The position numbers and the translations under genes were made by a program. A DNA stretch of 64,000 nucleotides from Anaerolineaceae bacterium (GTDB lineage Bacteria; Chloroflexota; Anaerolineae; Aggregatilineales; Phototrophicaceae), in assembly GCA_002702065.1 (NCBI GenBank), contig NZXX01000001.1:1-64000 (forward strand), in the 5' to 3' direction. How positions within the stretch are numbered: position 1 is the first letter of the stretch; every line of letters begins with the position of its first letter. The notes under the pieces are model-generated. The model made no database searches. It was not told the DNA's origin and saw only the letters and a list, made by a program, of their open reading frames with translations. Positions 50,382-59,297 of this stretch are shown here, one piece after another.

Positions 50382-50941
50382 GACTCTGTTCTCTGTGCCT
50401 CAAATTCCGACTTCAGGATGCTGTAAAAGCCGAGGTCAATAAATTGGTTCCACTTGTAGATATGCTGCCGCATAATGCCTTCAAACGTCATGCCAGTTTT
50501 TTGCATCACCCGCGCCGATGCGGGATTGTTGGTGAAATAGCTGGCGTTGATGCGGTTCAGGTCGAGTTCGTCAAAACCAAAATGCAGTATACGCCTGACC
50601 GCTTCGGTCATGTAACCCTGATTCCAATAGGAGACGCCCACCCAATAGCCGATTTCAGCCCGCTTGTATTTTGCTTCCGGGCGGATACCAATCGCACCGA
50701 TCAGCATATCATCCGGTTTGCGCAGGATCACAAACGTTTGATCGTTGTGCCCTAACCGGCGGCTCTCGATGATGTTCTGCAACCACACGACCGCGCTGTC
50801 TGTATGATAGGGATGCGGGATGTTCAGCGTGGTGGCGGCCACCCGTTGATCTCCAGCCAAAGCCGCAATAGCGGGGGCATCTGCCAGTTCTGGCCAGCGC
50901 AACCGCAGCCGGTCAGTTTCCAGAACGCGTTGGGTACACAT
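50378..50941 (-). CDS. GNAT acetyltransferase, RimJ/RimL-like
   Basis: This 187-residue GNAT protein is a tandem paralogue of the gene at 49830. ETDRLRLRWPELADA, AEIGYWVGVSYWNQGYMTEA and RINASYFTNNPASARVMQKTG give the RimJ/RimL layout. It starts 2 nt after the stop of the HtrA gene and ends overlapping the next GNAT start. HtrA and the two GNATs therefore form a tight operon. Substrates are unknown. Confidence 0.88.
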   Translation of the reverse strand: MCTQRVLETDRLRLRWPELADAPAIAALAGDQRVAATTLNIPHPYHTDSAVVWLQNIIESRRLGHNDQTFVILRKPDDMLIGAIGIRPEAKYKRAEIGYWVGVSYWNQGYMTEAVRRILHFGFDELDLNRINASYFTNNPASARVMQKTGMTFEGIMRQHIYKWNQFIDLGFYSILKSEFEAQRTES

Positions 50942-50943
50942 GG

Positions 50944-52170
50944 CTAGCTGGTGCAGGCGTTGACAGTTTCGCCGGTTTCATCTGTCGGGCGTGCTTCGAG
51001 CGCCAGCGGCACCTCGAATGTTTCGCCATCGCGCACAATCAGCAAGTTGATGACATCGCCCGGTTTGTTGTTGACCAGCAGATAGGCCACCAGTTCATCG
51101 AGGTTATCCACAAACTCGCCATCAACCGCAATGATGATGTCGCCTCCGGCACAAATCTGCCGGCCACGTACCGTGTCTAATCGCTGCCCACCTTGCAAAC
51201 CGGCTTTATCGGCGGGCGACCCGACACTGATGCGGTCGACCAGCACACCGGTATTGACGGGCAGGTTCAGCGGTTCGGCCAGTGCCGCGACGCTGAAGCC
51301 ATCGCTTTCCACTAATGTCGAGATTCCGATCCAGGCATAATCGACCACGCCGTTTTCGATCAGTTCCGGGACAACGCGCCGCACCGTATTGGCCGGAATG
51401 GCAAAACCAACCCCCTGAAAGACTCCGTTGTCAGTGCGGATAGCCGTGTTGACGCCGATGACTTCGCCCTGTGAATTGAGCAGCGGCCCGCCCGAATTGC
51501 CGGGGTTGATGTCGGTATCGACCTGAATAATGGATGGATTGCTGAAGCCGGGCGGCAGGTCTGCGCTGAGCAATTGCGCCGACGGCAGTTGACGTCCCAG
51601 CCCGCTGACAATGCCAACCGTCATCGAGCTTGCCAGCCCGAATGGGTTGCCAATGGCAATAGCGCGTTCGCCCACCCGCACGGTCCCGGAATCGGCCAGT
51701 GTCATCGGATGCAGGTGAATATCATCGACCTGTACCTGAATGACAGCCAGATCACTGAAAGCGTCTTCGCCGACGAGTTCGGCACTCGCGATGTACCCAT
51801 CATTAAACGTGACTTCAATACTGCTGGCACCGTCGATCACGTGGGCATTGGTCACGATATGGCCGTCCATATCCCACACAAAACCGGACCCGCTGCCAAA
51901 ATCAATGATGGTATCAGTGCCGGGGTGAGTCGCCTGAATTTCGATGTTGACGACGGAGGGGGCCAGTCGCTCATAAATATTGCTGAGCATCACGTACTCG
52001 GCATCGGCAGCTTCGATAATGGCTTCTGAAACCGGTGTCGGAACCTGTGCCCGCACCAGTTGCAAGGAATCAATGGGGGTGCTGGCGACTGCCTGGGGCG
52101 GTGGTGCGCTGGTGGCAGGCCGACAGGCAACCAGCACCAGCCCCACCATTAAAGCAATGATTTGTTTCAA
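50944..52170 (-). CDS. HtrA/DegP-like serine protease lipoprotein
   Basis: This 408-residue protein starts with a lipoprotein signal peptide ending LVLVAC (C16), so it is likely lipid-anchored outside the membrane. The trypsin-like domain has TNAHVIDG (His near 109), DAFSDLAVIQV (Asp near 142) and PGNSGGPLLN (Ser near 225), a complete triad. A PDZ domain covers about 295-395, with GVLVDRISVGSPADKAGL. It should degrade or chaperone damaged envelope proteins. TTG 52170 is the start, with GAGGAG 7 nt upstream. It is the first gene of an operon with two GNATs. The Lgt needed to lipidate it is encoded nearby at 54559. Confidence 0.9.
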   Translation of the reverse strand: MKQIIALMVGLVLVACRPATSAPPPQAVASTPIDSLQLVRAQVPTPVSEAIIEAADAEYVMLSNIYERLAPSVVNIEIQATHPGTDTIIDFGSGSGFVWDMDGHIVTNAHVIDGASSIEVTFNDGYIASAELVGEDAFSDLAVIQVQVDDIHLHPMTLADSGTVRVGERAIAIGNPFGLASSMTVGIVSGLGRQLPSAQLLSADLPPGFSNPSIIQVDTDINPGNSGGPLLNSQGEVIGVNTAIRTDNGVFQGVGFAIPANTVRRVVPELIENGVVDYAWIGISTLVESDGFSVAALAEPLNLPVNTGVLVDRISVGSPADKAGLQGGQRLDTVRGRQICAGGDIIIAVDGEFVDNLDELVAYLLVNNKPGDVINLLIVRDGETFEVPLALEARPTDETGETVNACTS

Positions 52171-52208
52171 TAGGGTACTCCTCAGTCATAACAGACTGCG
52201 CTGTGAGG

Positions 52209-53111
52209 TTATCGAAAGCTGTTACGCAGTTGTTCGACCAGTTGCCGTTGTTCGTCGTTGAGGTTTTCGGGTACGGTGATCAGTACGCGTGCATACAGGT
52301 TGCCGAATTCTCCGCGTTTTTTGAGGCGCGGCATCCCCTTGCCGGATAATCGAAACCGGCGGCCCGATTGTGTGCCGGGTGGGATATTCAGCTTCACCTT
52401 GCCAGCCATCGTCGATACTTCGACTTCGCCGCCGAGTATGGCGGTAAACATGTCCACTTTGACGTCGGTCGACAGGTCGTCGCCGTCACGCTCGTAATTC
52501 GGGTCTGACGCGACCTCCACGACCAGATACAGGTCACCCGCACTGCCGCCCATGGCACCGGGTTCGCCCTCACCGGCGACGCGCACTTTGGTCCCGGTCC
52601 TGGCACCTGCGGGGATATTCACGCTGATCGTGCGGTCGCCTTTGGTGACCCGGCGTGTCGCCCCATGATAGGCTTCGTACAGGCTAATCGTGATCGCGTG
52701 TTCGATGTCTCGCCCTTGCACACTGGGACGCTGACTTTCGCGGACGGTGCTGCCAAAGCCGCTGGATCGCCCGAACCCACCTCTGCCGCCGAACAGGTTT
52801 TCCAGGATGTCGCTGAAGGACTCGCCATCAAAGTTCGTGTTGGTGTAGTACTGCTGGCCGCCGTTGCCGGGGATGCCACCGGGGAAGGCACTGCCAAAGC
52901 GATCATACTGGGCGCGTTTTTCGGCATCACCCAGAATCTCATAAGCCTCGTTCAATTCCTTGAACTTGGCTTCGGCCTGGGGATCATTCGGATTGGCGTC
53001 CGGATGATATTTCTTGGCCTGCTTGCGGAAGGCCTGTTTGATTTCCTTTTCACTGGCGTTCTTATCTACGCCAAGAATGTCGTAGTAATTCTTTGCCATA
53101 ACTTGGGCCAT
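52209..53111 (-). CDS. DnaJ-family co-chaperone, CbpA-like
   Basis: This 300-residue J-protein has a J-domain at about 5-70, with [20 protein letters not shown] and the HPD motif in [10 protein letters not shown] Gly/Phe-rich linker follows, then the two C-terminal substrate-binding domains ([39 protein letters not shown]). The Cys-rich zinc finger of DnaJ is missing, so it is the CbpA (type B) kind. It stimulates Hsp70 ATPase. Two starts 12 nt apart (53111 and 53099) are possible, and neither has a clear SD. Confidence 0.92.
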   Translation of the reverse strand: MAQVMAKNYYDILGVDKNASEKEIKQAFRKQAKKYHPDANPNDPQAEAKFKELNEAYEILGDAEKRAQYDRFGSAFPGGIPGNGGQQYYTNTNFDGESFSDILENLFGGRGGFGRSSGFGSTVRESQRPSVQGRDIEHAITISLYEAYHGATRRVTKGDRTISVNIPAGARTGTKVRVAGEGEPGAMGGSAGDLYLVVEVASDPNYERDGDDLSTDVKVDMFTAILGGEVEVSTMAGKVKLNIPPGTQSGRRFRLSGKGMPRLKKRGEFGNLYARVLITVPENLNDEQRQLVEQLRNSFR

Positions 53112-53208
53112 ATTTGCTTAGAACGAATGGTTGTCTACCTTATTGTATGATTGCTCACACATGGAAGTCAACGACCTAGCAGGATTTCTAAGACAACGTT
53201 TACAGCCA

Positions 53209-53243
53209 CAGGCAGGGGCTGCCCCAAGACATGCCCCCGCCTG
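53209..53243. other. GC-rich hairpin between SPFH and dnaJ-like genes
   Basis: CAGGCAGGGGC and GCCCCCGCCTG pair over 11 bp with one G-U, around a 13-nt loop. No T-run follows on the minus strand, so it may protect the SPFH mRNA end or slow polymerase rather than terminate alone. Confidence 0.45.
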
Positions 53244-53268
53244 AAAACAGCTTGTGATGAAGGCCGTT

Positions 53269-54375
53269 TTAGTTGCTGTCGCTGCTCTCTTCGCCGACAT
53301 CCGGTAGATCTGACTCTGGCAGTTCAAGGTTCCGGGGTACTTCTGGTGCAGAGAAATTGCTGTCCGCCTGGGCCAGACTTTCAAAGTCGAACAGGAACGG
53401 ACTGTTGGATGGCACCAGCGCCAGATTGATGTTGTCCGCCAGATTCTGAATGTACTCGTACTGGATAAGTGACGGATTGGCCGCGATCTGTTCGCTGACC
53501 AGACGCAGCGCTTCGGCCTGGGCCTGGGCCCGCAGCACGATAGCCTGCGCATCACCTTCGGCACGCGAGATTTCGGCATCACGCGCACCCTGGGCCGTCA
53601 CACGTACACGCTCCGCATTCTGCTGTTCTTCCTGCACGCGGAAGGCCGCTTCCAGCGCTTGCTGCTCGGCGATCTGTTTCCGTTCAATCGAGTCGGTGAA
53701 GGCCTGCGAGAAGGTGACATCACGCACCAGCAGGTCAGTCATGATAAAGCCTTCTTCAACCATGCGGGCTGCCAGTAATTCCTGCATCGAGTCTTCAACG
53801 GCGGTGCGCTGCTCGCCAAAGATGTCTTCCGCCCGGAAACGGGAAATCACTTCACGAGCCAGACCACGAATGGTTGGGCGCACGAAGTCGTCTTCATAGC
53901 GGTTCTGCCAGCGCACATGAACCGTGTTGGCTTCCTGCGGGTTTACACCGAACAGCACACTGATGTCCAGAAAGACTTCCTGCCCATCGAAAGTACGTCC
54001 GCGCACGGCATCGTTACCCTGCACCTGACCTTCACCCGGAATGCCGGACATGGTGTACTGCTGCTGTTCGATCGGGTAAATCGTGGCTGATTGCAGCACC
54101 GGAATAATAATGTGTGTACCGGGACCGCGTTCTTCGCCCAGTTCACCGTTGAGCGTATTAAAGACGACGGCGACCTGTGTCGGTTCGACAATCAGGATGC
54201 CCTGGCTAATGACACTGAAAATGAGCCCGACGACCAGCCCGGCCACCGCCAGCGAGATACCACCGCGTACAGGTCGTCCCTGAGATGCTGATACAACGAC
54301 CAACGCAATGCCACCCAGAAATCCGAGAAAACCTAACAGAGCAAGTGCGCCCAGCAAGGAACTGATTCCACCCAT
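53269..54375 (-). CDS. SPFH/prohibitin-like membrane protein
   Basis: This 368-residue protein has two N-terminal membrane segments (about 5-28 and 38-62), then a band-7/SPFH domain (VEPTQVAVVFNTLNGEL, GPGTHIIIPVLQ, FLDISVLFGVN). A long Glu/Ala/Gln-rich helix (about 220-300) follows, typical of prohibitins and flotillins, with an acidic tail. Such proteins form ring scaffolds in the membrane and often regulate proteases. AAGGAG sits 10 nt before the ATG. It is divergent from lgt. The neighbouring HtrA and DnaJ genes suggest an envelope protein-quality group. Confidence 0.88.
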   Translation of the reverse strand: MGGISSLLGALALLGFLGFLGGIALVVVSASQGRPVRGGISLAVAGLVVGLIFSVISQGILIVEPTQVAVVFNTLNGELGEERGPGTHIIIPVLQSATIYPIEQQQYTMSGIPGEGQVQGNDAVRGRTFDGQEVFLDISVLFGVNPQEANTVHVRWQNRYEDDFVRPTIRGLAREVISRFRAEDIFGEQRTAVEDSMQELLAARMVEEGFIMTDLLVRDVTFSQAFTDSIERKQIAEQQALEAAFRVQEEQQNAERVRVTAQGARDAEISRAEGDAQAIVLRAQAQAEALRLVSEQIAANPSLIQYEYIQNLADNINLALVPSNSPFLFDFESLAQADSNFSAPEVPRNLELPESDLPDVGEESSDSN

Positions 54376-54558
54376 TGGCTGTATACTCCTTATATTTTAT
54401 TCGCTGTAAAACAGACGAAATTTTCTTATCAAGAAGCCTAATTATAACACGCCCCCTTGCCATAACGACTGACAGCCCCAATTTCTGTGGGATTTCTAAC
54501 TTACTTTTGACGGAGGTGCACATCTTCACTAAAATCTGACCAGCTTATGAGGGTATCG

Positions 54559-55341
54559 ATGTATACGACTATCGGACCGCTTCAGTTGCAAACATTTACT
54601 TTTGCGCTGGCGCTGGCGATCATCGCCGGGGCAGGTGTGGGCATCCTGCGCACAGATGGTCCGCGTGGTGCCCTGGTGGATGTGTGCCTGGGCGCGCTGG
54701 TCGGCGGCATTATCGGGGCGCGTGTTGGTCATGTGCTGCTCAACTGGACATATTTTTCTTACAATGCCAACGAAATCATGCGGATACGATCCGGCGGGCT
54801 GGACTGGCATGGCGCCTTGCTGGGCGGCCTGGCCGGGTTATGGATCGTGACCCGCTGGCATCGGGTGTCTGCAACAGCGCTGCTCGATTCACTGGCTCCG
54901 GCGCTGGCGCTGCTGGCGATGGCGGGCTGGTGGGGCTGCGGCACGTCTAACTGCGGCTTTGGGGCGCAGGTCGATACACTGGCGAATTATCCGCCGCTGG
55001 TGGTGGCTGAACTGCCGGACGTCTATGGTATCCCGGCGGCGCGCTACAATACGCCGCTGTTCGGGGTGGGGATGGGTCTGTTGGTTCTGCTGCTGACGCT
55101 GGCGCCGTTCTGGCGTGGCTGGCTAACCGGGCGACGTTTCTGGCTGGTGTTGGCCCTACTGAGTGCGGGTATGTTTGCGATTGGTTTCTTACGGGCGGAT
55201 TATGCGCTGATGGTGGCGGATCTGCGTGCGGACCAATGGCTTGATGGGGCGGTGCTGGCATTCAGCCTGTTGATGCTGGCGCGCAGACCCGGTTTACAAG
55301 CAACCAACCAGCGGTGCAAAAATGTAACGCCAATCTGGTAA
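54559..55341 (+). CDS. lgt: Prolipoprotein diacylglyceryl transferase
   Basis: Lgt (260 residues) moves diacylglycerol from phosphatidylglycerol to the lipobox Cys of lipoproteins. Seven or so membrane helices are visible. Motifs: GALVGGIIGARVGHVL, GGLDWHGALLGG with the catalytic-site His-Gly, WWGCGTSNCGFG and a final LRADQWLDG. The sequence is divergent from enterobacterial Lgt but the order of motifs agrees. ATG 54559 is preferred because GAGGG is 5 nt upstream. ATG 54547 has no SD. The HtrA-like lipoprotein at 50944 would be a substrate. Confidence 0.8.
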   Translation: MYTTIGPLQLQTFTFALALAIIAGAGVGILRTDGPRGALVDVCLGALVGGIIGARVGHVLLNWTYFSYNANEIMRIRSGGLDWHGALLGGLAGLWIVTRWHRVSATALLDSLAPALALLAMAGWWGCGTSNCGFGAQVDTLANYPPLVVAELPDVYGIPAARYNTPLFGVGMGLLVLLLTLAPFWRGWLTGRRFWLVLALLSAGMFAIGFLRADYALMVADLRADQWLDGAVLAFSLLMLARRPGLQATNQRCKNVTPIW

Positions 55342-55408
55342 GCCGGTTGCTTGGGCTTTTGATAACTTAAAACTGACGACTGATCACTTCACACAGCGAG
55401 GAGAACCT

Positions 55409-57034
55409 ATGCAGTACGACATCATACTCCGCAATGGCACCATCTACGACGGCAGCGGTCAGGCACCAACCAAAGGCGACGTCGCCATCAGCGGTGATCA
55501 GATTGCCGCGATTGGGCAGCTTTCGGCATTCACGGGCGCTGTTGAATATGACCTGAACGGGCTGGCGGTCGCGCCGGGCTTTATCAACATGCTGAGCTGG
55601 TCACCGGAGTCGCTGATAGAGGATGGTCGCTCGCAAAGTGAAATCCGGCAGGGCGTGACGCTTGAAGTCATGGGCGAAGGCTCGTCTATGGGGCCGCTGA
55701 ACGACGCCATGAAAGCAGATGGTCCTGGCTCGTATATGGCGCAGGGCGACATCAAATACGATGTGGAATGGACGACGCTGGGCGAGTATCTGGAATGGCT
55801 GGAAAAGCGCGGTGTCTCCTGCAATATTGCGTCGTTCGTCGGCAGTTCGACGCTGCGTATCCACACCATCGGCTATGATGATCGCCCGCCGACCGACGAA
55901 GAAATGGCCGAAATGAAGCGGCTGCTGCGGCAGGCGATGGAAGAAGGGGCGATGGGCATGTCTGCCGCGCTCATCTACACGCCCGCGTTTTACGCCAAAA
56001 CCGACGAACTGATCGAACTGGCGAAGGTCATCCGCGAATACGATGGCATGTATATCTCGCATATCCGCAGCGAGGGCAGCGCCTTTATGGAAGCGCTGGA
56101 CGAATTCCTGACGATTGCACGCGAGGCGGATGTCACTGCCGAGATTTATCATCTCAAGGCCGCCGGGCAGTCCAACTGGCCCAAGATGGATACCGCTATC
56201 GAAAAGATGGAGCAGGCGCTGGCGGAAGGGCTGCGGGTGAGCGCGGATATGTACACCTATCCATTTTCCGGCACCGGGCTGGATGCCTGTATTCCACCCT
56301 GGGCGCATGAAGGCGGCCATGATGCCATGATCACCCGCCTGAAAGACCCCGAAACACGCGAACGAGTCAAGGCGGATATGACCAGCCCGTCTGACGACTG
56401 GGAAAATATGTATGCGGAAAATTCCCCGGCCAATATTCTGCTGGCGGGTTTCCAGAAAGAGCACCTGCGTTCGTTGCAGGGCAAGACGCTGCTCGAAGTC
56501 ATGCAGATGCGCGGCAGTCAATCCGCCAAAGACACGCTGATCGACCTGATCGTTGAGGACGACAGCCGTATCTTCACCATGTACTTCAGCATGTCGGAGG
56601 ATAATCTGCGCAAACAGGTGGCGCTGCCCTGGGTCAGCTTCTGTTCAGACGCGGAATCGCAGGCCCCGGAAGGCGTGTTTCTCAACTCGATCCCACACCC
56701 ACGCGCTTACGGCTCATTTGCCCGTGTCATCGGCAAATATGTGCGTGATGAGGGCATTATCCCGCTGGAGGAAGCGGTGCGGCGGCTGGCGGCTTTCCCG
56801 GCGCAGTGTTTGAAGCTCGACCGGCGCGGGATGCTGAAAACCGGTTACTTCGCGGATGTGGTGGTGTTCGACCCGGCCAACGTGCAGGATTATGCCACAC
56901 CGCAGAATCCGTTCCAGTACGCCACCGGTATGGTCCATGTCTTTGTGAACGGCACACAGGTCCTGAAGGATGGCGAACACACCAATGCGCGACCGGGCCG
57001 GGTTGTGCGCGGGCCGGGCTGGAAACAGGCATAG
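55409..57034 (+). CDS. D-aminoacylase-like amidohydrolase
   Basis: This 541-residue amidohydrolase-superfamily protein is close to N-acyl-D-amino-acid deacylases. RNGTIYDGSG and the end part DVVVFDPANVQDYATPQNPFQYATG are typical of the group. YISHIRSEGS and EIYHLKAAGQ keep two barrel histidines. The usual first metal motif HxH after PGFID is missing: the segment reads PGFINMLSW, with Leu62 and Trp64 at the His places. The Cys that binds the tight zinc in D-aminoacylase also seems absent (MGEGSSMG). The metal site must differ. GAGGAGA lies about 5 nt before the ATG. The hydrolase gene follows 20 nt after its stop. Confidence 0.8.
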   Translation: MQYDIILRNGTIYDGSGQAPTKGDVAISGDQIAAIGQLSAFTGAVEYDLNGLAVAPGFINMLSWSPESLIEDGRSQSEIRQGVTLEVMGEGSSMGPLNDAMKADGPGSYMAQGDIKYDVEWTTLGEYLEWLEKRGVSCNIASFVGSSTLRIHTIGYDDRPPTDEEMAEMKRLLRQAMEEGAMGMSAALIYTPAFYAKTDELIELAKVIREYDGMYISHIRSEGSAFMEALDEFLTIAREADVTAEIYHLKAAGQSNWPKMDTAIEKMEQALAEGLRVSADMYTYPFSGTGLDACIPPWAHEGGHDAMITRLKDPETRERVKADMTSPSDDWENMYAENSPANILLAGFQKEHLRSLQGKTLLEVMQMRGSQSAKDTLIDLIVEDDSRIFTMYFSMSEDNLRKQVALPWVSFCSDAESQAPEGVFLNSIPHPRAYGSFARVIGKYVRDEGIIPLEEAVRRLAAFPAQCLKLDRRGMLKTGYFADVVVFDPANVQDYATPQNPFQYATGMVHVFVNGTQVLKDGEHTNARPGRVVRGPGWKQA

Positions 57035-57054
57035 CGCGCTGGCGCAGCAGCCAG

Positions 57055-57972
57055 ATGCGCTTCTGGCGGATTTTTCGGGTGCTGGTGATCGTCATCGTGG
57101 GCGCGTTGGTGGTGATCGCTGCTTCGCTGGTGTCCAGCTTTTTTGAGGGGCGGCGCACGGTGCGGGTGGGTGATGGGGAGCGCGCCTATCAGCTGTTTGT
57201 GCCAGCGGGCTATGATACAAATCAGCCGGTGCCGCTGCTGCTGGTGTATCACATGCGCGACGGCTTTGGCTGGCTGATGCAGGAAGTGACTGGCTTCAAT
57301 GCTATTGCCGAGCGTGAAGGCTTCATCGTGGCGTATCCCGATGGCGTGGGGCGCAGTTGGGCCGATGGCAGTGGGCGTTATGCGGCAGACAGCGCCGAAG
57401 TCGATGATGTGGCTTTCACAGCGGCCCTGATCGACCAGCTTTCGGCACAGTACAGGATCGACCTGAACCGGGTGTATACCGCCGGTTTTGACAATGGCGG
57501 CATGCTGGCGCTGCGGCTGGGGTGTGAATTACCGGACCGTATTGCGGCGGTAGCATCAGTCAGCGGGACGCTGGCGGAAAACGTCAAGGATTCATGCAGC
57601 CCGCCGCGCCCGGTGCCGGTGTTGATGATGCACGGTATGGCGGATGAAGTCCTGCCGCTGGATGGCCTGCCGGGTTTGACCTCGGTGCCGGAAGCGCTGC
57701 TGACATGGGTGCTGCACAATGGCTGCGATTCTGCCCCGGTGCTGGAACAACGCGACCCGGTGGCGGATGGCACCAGTGTCCGGCGAGAACTGTATGTCGG
57801 CTGCCGGGATGGCGTTGAAGTGTGGTACGACGCGATTGCCGGGGGTGGCCATCGCTGGCCGGGCAGCCATTCGATCTGGCAGGTGTGGCTGCCGGGTCCC
57901 GTGAGTGGCGACATAGACGCCAGCGCCGAAATCTGGGATTTCTTCGATTCGTATGCCCTTGCCGGATTCTAG
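57055..57972 (+). CDS. PHB-depolymerase/LpqC-like alpha/beta hydrolase with Asp nucleophile position
   Basis: This 305-residue protein has an N-terminal membrane anchor or signal (FWRIFRVLVIVIVGALVVI, about 3-25), so it is outside the membrane. The fold follows LpqC/feruloyl-esterase-like PHB depolymerases: PVPLLLVYHMRDGFG, AYPDGVGRSW, a nucleophile elbow, MMHGMADEVLPLDG with the acid, and AGGGHRWPG with the His. The elbow reads GFDNGG (Asp146) where the family has GxSxGG. ATG 57055 is selected because the hydrophobic anchor starts there, but no SD is evident. It probably forms an operon with the amidohydrolase 20 nt upstream. Confidence 0.78.
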   Translation: MRFWRIFRVLVIVIVGALVVIAASLVSSFFEGRRTVRVGDGERAYQLFVPAGYDTNQPVPLLLVYHMRDGFGWLMQEVTGFNAIAEREGFIVAYPDGVGRSWADGSGRYAADSAEVDDVAFTAALIDQLSAQYRIDLNRVYTAGFDNGGMLALRLGCELPDRIAAVASVSGTLAENVKDSCSPPRPVPVLMMHGMADEVLPLDGLPGLTSVPEALLTWVLHNGCDSAPVLEQRDPVADGTSVRRELYVGCRDGVEVWYDAIAGGGHRWPGSHSIWQVWLPGPVSGDIDASAEIWDFFDSYALAGF

Positions 57973-58050
57973 CTGTGGAAAGAACTTCTATTCGGCGCGG
58001 AGTTCGTTTAACATAAGACTGGCGCAGCCAAACTAAACAAAGGAACCACT

Positions 58051-58923
58051 ATGCGCATTACCGTCGGACTGGCGCAGATCTACCCCAAGCTGGGGGATGT
58101 CGGCGCGAACCTCGAAAAACATTTGCAGTATGTGCAGCAGGCGGACCAACAGGGTGTTGACCTGCTGGTTTTCCCCGAATTGTCGCTGACCGGTTATCAG
58201 GTGCAGGACCTTGTGCCGGAAGTGGCGATCCGCACCAGCCGCGATGACGCGACCTTTCGCGCGCTGCTGGATGCCAGCATGAATATGGATATCAGTTTCG
58301 GCTTTGTCCATGCGGATAAACGCCAGCGCTTTTATATCGCACAGGCCTATCTTTCGCAGGGGGAATGCCTGCACGTGCATCATAAGGTTTATCTGCCAAC
58401 CTATGGCATGTTCGACGATGGCCGTTACTTTGATGAAGGGGCCAGTATTCGCGCTTTTGATACGCGCTTTGGCCGCATGGGGATGCTCATCTGCGAGGAC
58501 TTCTGGCATATGTCGGCACCGTATGTGCTGTGGATGGATGGGGCCGACGTGATGATCTTCGGCAACAGCAGCCCGGCGCGGGGTGTCAGTGCCAGCGAAG
58601 GGGGCCGCCTGACGGTAGCGCGTTGGGTCGAGCTGATGACGCAGGCTTATGGCAGCACGTTCACCAACTATGTCCTCATGTGCAACCGCGTCGGCTATGA
58701 AGACGGCAAAAACTTCTGGGGCGGCTCGCTGGTGGTCAATCCGGAAGGCGAGTTCATGACGCACGGGCACTATTTTGATGAAACGCTGGTGACGCAGCAG
58801 ATCGACCTGAACCAGATTCACCGTTCTCGCAGCCGGATGCCGCTGCTGCGCGATGAACGCCCGTTTCTGGTACAGCGTGAACTGGCCCGCATCCTGGAAG
58901 AGCAAGGCGGTTCGGGTGGGTGA
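58051..58923 (+). CDS. Nitrilase-family amidase, NAD synthetase glutaminase-like
   Basis: This 290-residue carbon-nitrogen hydrolase has a full catalytic triad: Glu in VFPELSLTGY, Lys in HHKVYLPTYG and Cys in LICEDFWH. The nearby separate NAD synthetase lacks its own glutaminase domain, and in many bacteria these two parts are fused in NadE. It most likely supplies ammonia from glutamine to NadE. AAAGGA lies about 7 nt before the ATG. Its stop overlaps the next small gene by 8 nt. Other nitrilase roles remain possible. Confidence 0.85.
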   Translation: MRITVGLAQIYPKLGDVGANLEKHLQYVQQADQQGVDLLVFPELSLTGYQVQDLVPEVAIRTSRDDATFRALLDASMNMDISFGFVHADKRQRFYIAQAYLSQGECLHVHHKVYLPTYGMFDDGRYFDEGASIRAFDTRFGRMGMLICEDFWHMSAPYVLWMDGADVMIFGNSSPARGVSASEGGRLTVARWVELMTQAYGSTFTNYVLMCNRVGYEDGKNFWGGSLVVNPEGEFMTHGHYFDETLVTQQIDLNQIHRSRSRMPLLRDERPFLVQRELARILEEQGGSGG

Positions 58924-59257
58924 TAAAGGGGCACTTGTCACCAGCAACGCCGGGATGCGCCTGATCGCCCAGCAGACGCTGCTGAACCGGGGTGATGCCG
59001 ACCGGCTGCGCCATTTTATCCGTGAAAGTTACACGCCGGATGCGCTGGAAACACAGTCGGTTGACGACCGGCTGGCTGATTTGCAGCAGACCGGCAAACA
59101 GCGGGTATTTCAGGTGCTGGCGGTGGATAAACATCAGGCGCTGGTACTGATGCAGGCCCAGCGAGACGAAGGGCTGTATATGACCCAGATCAACGTCGAG
59201 GAAGATTATCCGCATCGAATCACGGTTTATAGTCAACAACCGCTCAACGAAGCATAA
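58916..59257 (+). CDS. Small protein of unknown function between the two NadE parts
   Basis: This protein has 113 residues from GTG 58916, or 100 from ATG 58955. GTG is preferred because AAGG lies about 8 nt upstream and the frame overlaps the nitrilase stop. It is not recognised by family. The visible pattern is a helix (LIAQQTLLNRGDADRLRHFI), then ESYTPDALE, then three beta strands (RVFQVLAVDKHQALVLMQ, LYMTQINVEEDYPHRIT). A similar segment precedes serine-hydrolase domains in some proteins. Its place inside the NAD synthetase gene pair suggests a link to NAD metabolism, but this is only context. Confidence 0.6.
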   Translation: MGDKGALVTSNAGMRLIAQQTLLNRGDADRLRHFIRESYTPDALETQSVDDRLADLQQTGKQRVFQVLAVDKHQALVLMQAQRDEGLYMTQINVEEDYPHRITVYSQQPLNEA

Positions 59258-59258
59258 C

Positions 59259-59286
59259 CGGGCACCGCACTGTGTGCCCCTACAGG
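59259..59286. repeat. Imperfect palindrome ending CCCCTAC
   Basis: GGGCAC (59260-59265) faces GTGCCC (59274-59279), followed by CTAC. The arrangement resembles the palindromes at 7421 and 61443, so it may be a degenerate member of the same dispersed family. Confidence 0.4.
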
Positions 59287-59297
59287 GACATAACAAC

